Shown piece after piece: positions 22,312 to 23,036 of a stretch of DNA of 23,036 nt. The notes beneath the pieces are model-generated. The model had not been told where the DNA came from. It did not search any database and was given only the letters and a program-made list of their open reading frames with translations. The stretch is from JBGTIS01 sp041745535 (GTDB lineage: Bacteria > Bacteroidota > Bacteroidia > Cytophagales > Cyclobacteriaceae). Numbering within the stretch: position 1 is the first letter of the stretch; each line of letters opens with the position of its first letter. The position numbers and the translations under genes are program-made. The stretch spans positions 1-23,036 of the forward strand of contig JBGTIS010000103.1 of the NCBI GenBank assembly GCA_041745535.1, read 5' to 3'.

Positions 22312-23036
22312 ATGAATTATATTTTGAAGTATTGTGGATTGTTCTGTTTTATGATGGTTAGCTTTTTTGCTTTTTCCACCTATGCGGCCGATGTACATTC
22401 GTTTACATCCGCAGCGGACAAACTATTAAAAGAAAGGGTTGACAGCCAGGGCAGGGTAGATTACAAAGGCATAAAAAATGATCATGAGTTGGTGATTCAA
22501 CTTTATAAACAGCTGGGCAGCCTTTCTCTTGAAAAAACCTCTGGTGCTGAAAAAAAAGCATTTTACATCAATGCCTATAATATTATTGTGATCCACGAAA
22601 TCGCGAAAGCTTTCCCGGTTTCCTCGCCCATGGATATCGATGGTTTTTTTGATAAAAAGCGGCACCGGGTAGCTGGCGAAACCCTTACCCTGAACGGACT
22701 GGAAAAGGAAAAACTGATCAATACCTTTCAGGATCCGCGGGTACATTTCGCGCTGGCCTGTGCGGCAGTAAGTTGCCCGCCCCTGGCCAATGAAGCGTAT
22801 CAGGCCAATCAGTTAGAGCAGCAGCTAAATGCCAGAACTAAAAAGTCTTTAAATGATGACCAGTTTATCCGGGTAAACAGCAGCCAAAAACAAGCTGAAC
22901 TATCGAAAATTTTTGACTGGTATGAGGCTGATTTTACAAAAAAAAGCGAGTCGGTGATTGCCTTTATCAATCAGTATAGAGACCAAAAAATACCGACAGA
23001 TTATAAAGTTAGTTACTATGAGTATGACTGGAAGCT
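22312..23036 (+). CDS. DUF547-domain exported protein, 3' end cut by window
   Basis: The frame is open from ATG 22312 to the end of the window (241 codons, no stop), so only the last few residues are likely missing. A signal peptide (CGLFCFMMVSFFAFSTYA, ending near residue 26) precedes a DUF547 domain. The family blocks are KAFYINAYNIIVIHEIAKAF (residues ~82-101), LNGLEKEKLINTFQDPRVHF and ALACAAVSCPPLANEAY, the latter with the conserved Cys and Pro-Pro. The function of DUF547 is not established; the fold shows resemblance to papain-like proteins. It is probably periplasmic, and diverges from the oxidoreductase/4Fe-4S operon. Confidence 0.85.
   Translation, partial: MNYILKYCGLFCFMMVSFFAFSTYAADVHSFTSAADKLLKERVDSQGRVDYKGIKNDHELVIQLYKQLGSLSLEKTSGAEKKAFYINAYNIIVIHEIAKAFPVSSPMDIDGFFDKKRHRVAGETLTLNGLEKEKLINTFQDPRVHFALACAAVSCPPLANEAYQANQLEQQLNARTKKSLNDDQFIRVNSSQKQAELSKIFDWYEADFTKKSESVIAFINQYRDQKIPTDYKVSYYEYDWK

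Noticed and set aside
22426..22746. 106-residue minus-strand frame near the right end
   Set aside because: Antisense to the DUF547 gene, whose + strand frame runs open to the window end and has the family motifs.

Overview
The window looks like a chromosomal segment of a Bacteroidota bacterium, probably Cytophagales-like. The evidence is the protein content: TonB C-terminal-domain exported proteins, DUF547, a GH117 agar-oligosaccharide hydrolase, a NosR-like ferredoxin membrane protein and a Planctomycete-type cytochrome/DUF2231 protein. The genes also generally lack strong Shine-Dalgarno sites, and there are TAnnTTTG promoter-like boxes. No rRNA, tRNA, CRISPR array, transposase or integrase was found.

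Layout. (1) About 1-7338 is AT-rich and resembles a gene-cassette array. Every gene is on the + strand, and most genes or small gene groups are followed by a long imperfect inverted repeat that ends in GTTAGGC, GTTAGAC, GTTAGGT or GTTAACC, as attC recombination sites do. The cargo is: an exported TonB-C-like protein; a three-gene unit (TIGR04255 family, an unrecognised protein, a DUF7689-like protein); a cupin lipoprotein; a three-gene unit (AraC-type regulator, cupin, SnoaL/NTF2-like lipoprotein); and a second exported TonB-C protein whose start codon is put out of frame by an apparent one-base deletion. Two copies of a GC-rich palindromic repeat (about 366-540 and 7131-7254) sit beside coding remnants near the two ends of the array. 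No integrase is present, so the array is CALIN-like.

(2) 7447-11525 appears to be a decayed sulfated-galactan (agar/porphyran-type) utilisation locus. It holds an intact GH117 lipoprotein, then, after an unrelated membrane cytochrome/LRR gene, the remains of two sulfatases and an AraC regulator joined by deletions and a frameshift. (3) 11770-12675 is a flavin reductase-family gene with long C and G homopolymer tracts.

(4) 12918-18845 is the most interesting part: a tight three-gene operon of a 355-residue protein I do not recognise, a CHAT caspase-like protease with a C-terminal zinc-ribbon-like Cys cluster, and an 1108-residue TPR protein. The architecture suggests a split TPR/CHAT protease system, with the TPR protein as sensor or scaffold, CHAT as protease and the first gene as possible substrate or effector. 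This could be a cell-suicide or defence module; the function is inferred, not shown.

(5) 18851-22131 (minus strand) encodes a NosR/NapH-like polytopic 4Fe-4S protein and an FAD/NAD(P) oxidoreductase, a probable membrane electron-transfer pair. A DUF547 gene diverges from them and runs off the right end.
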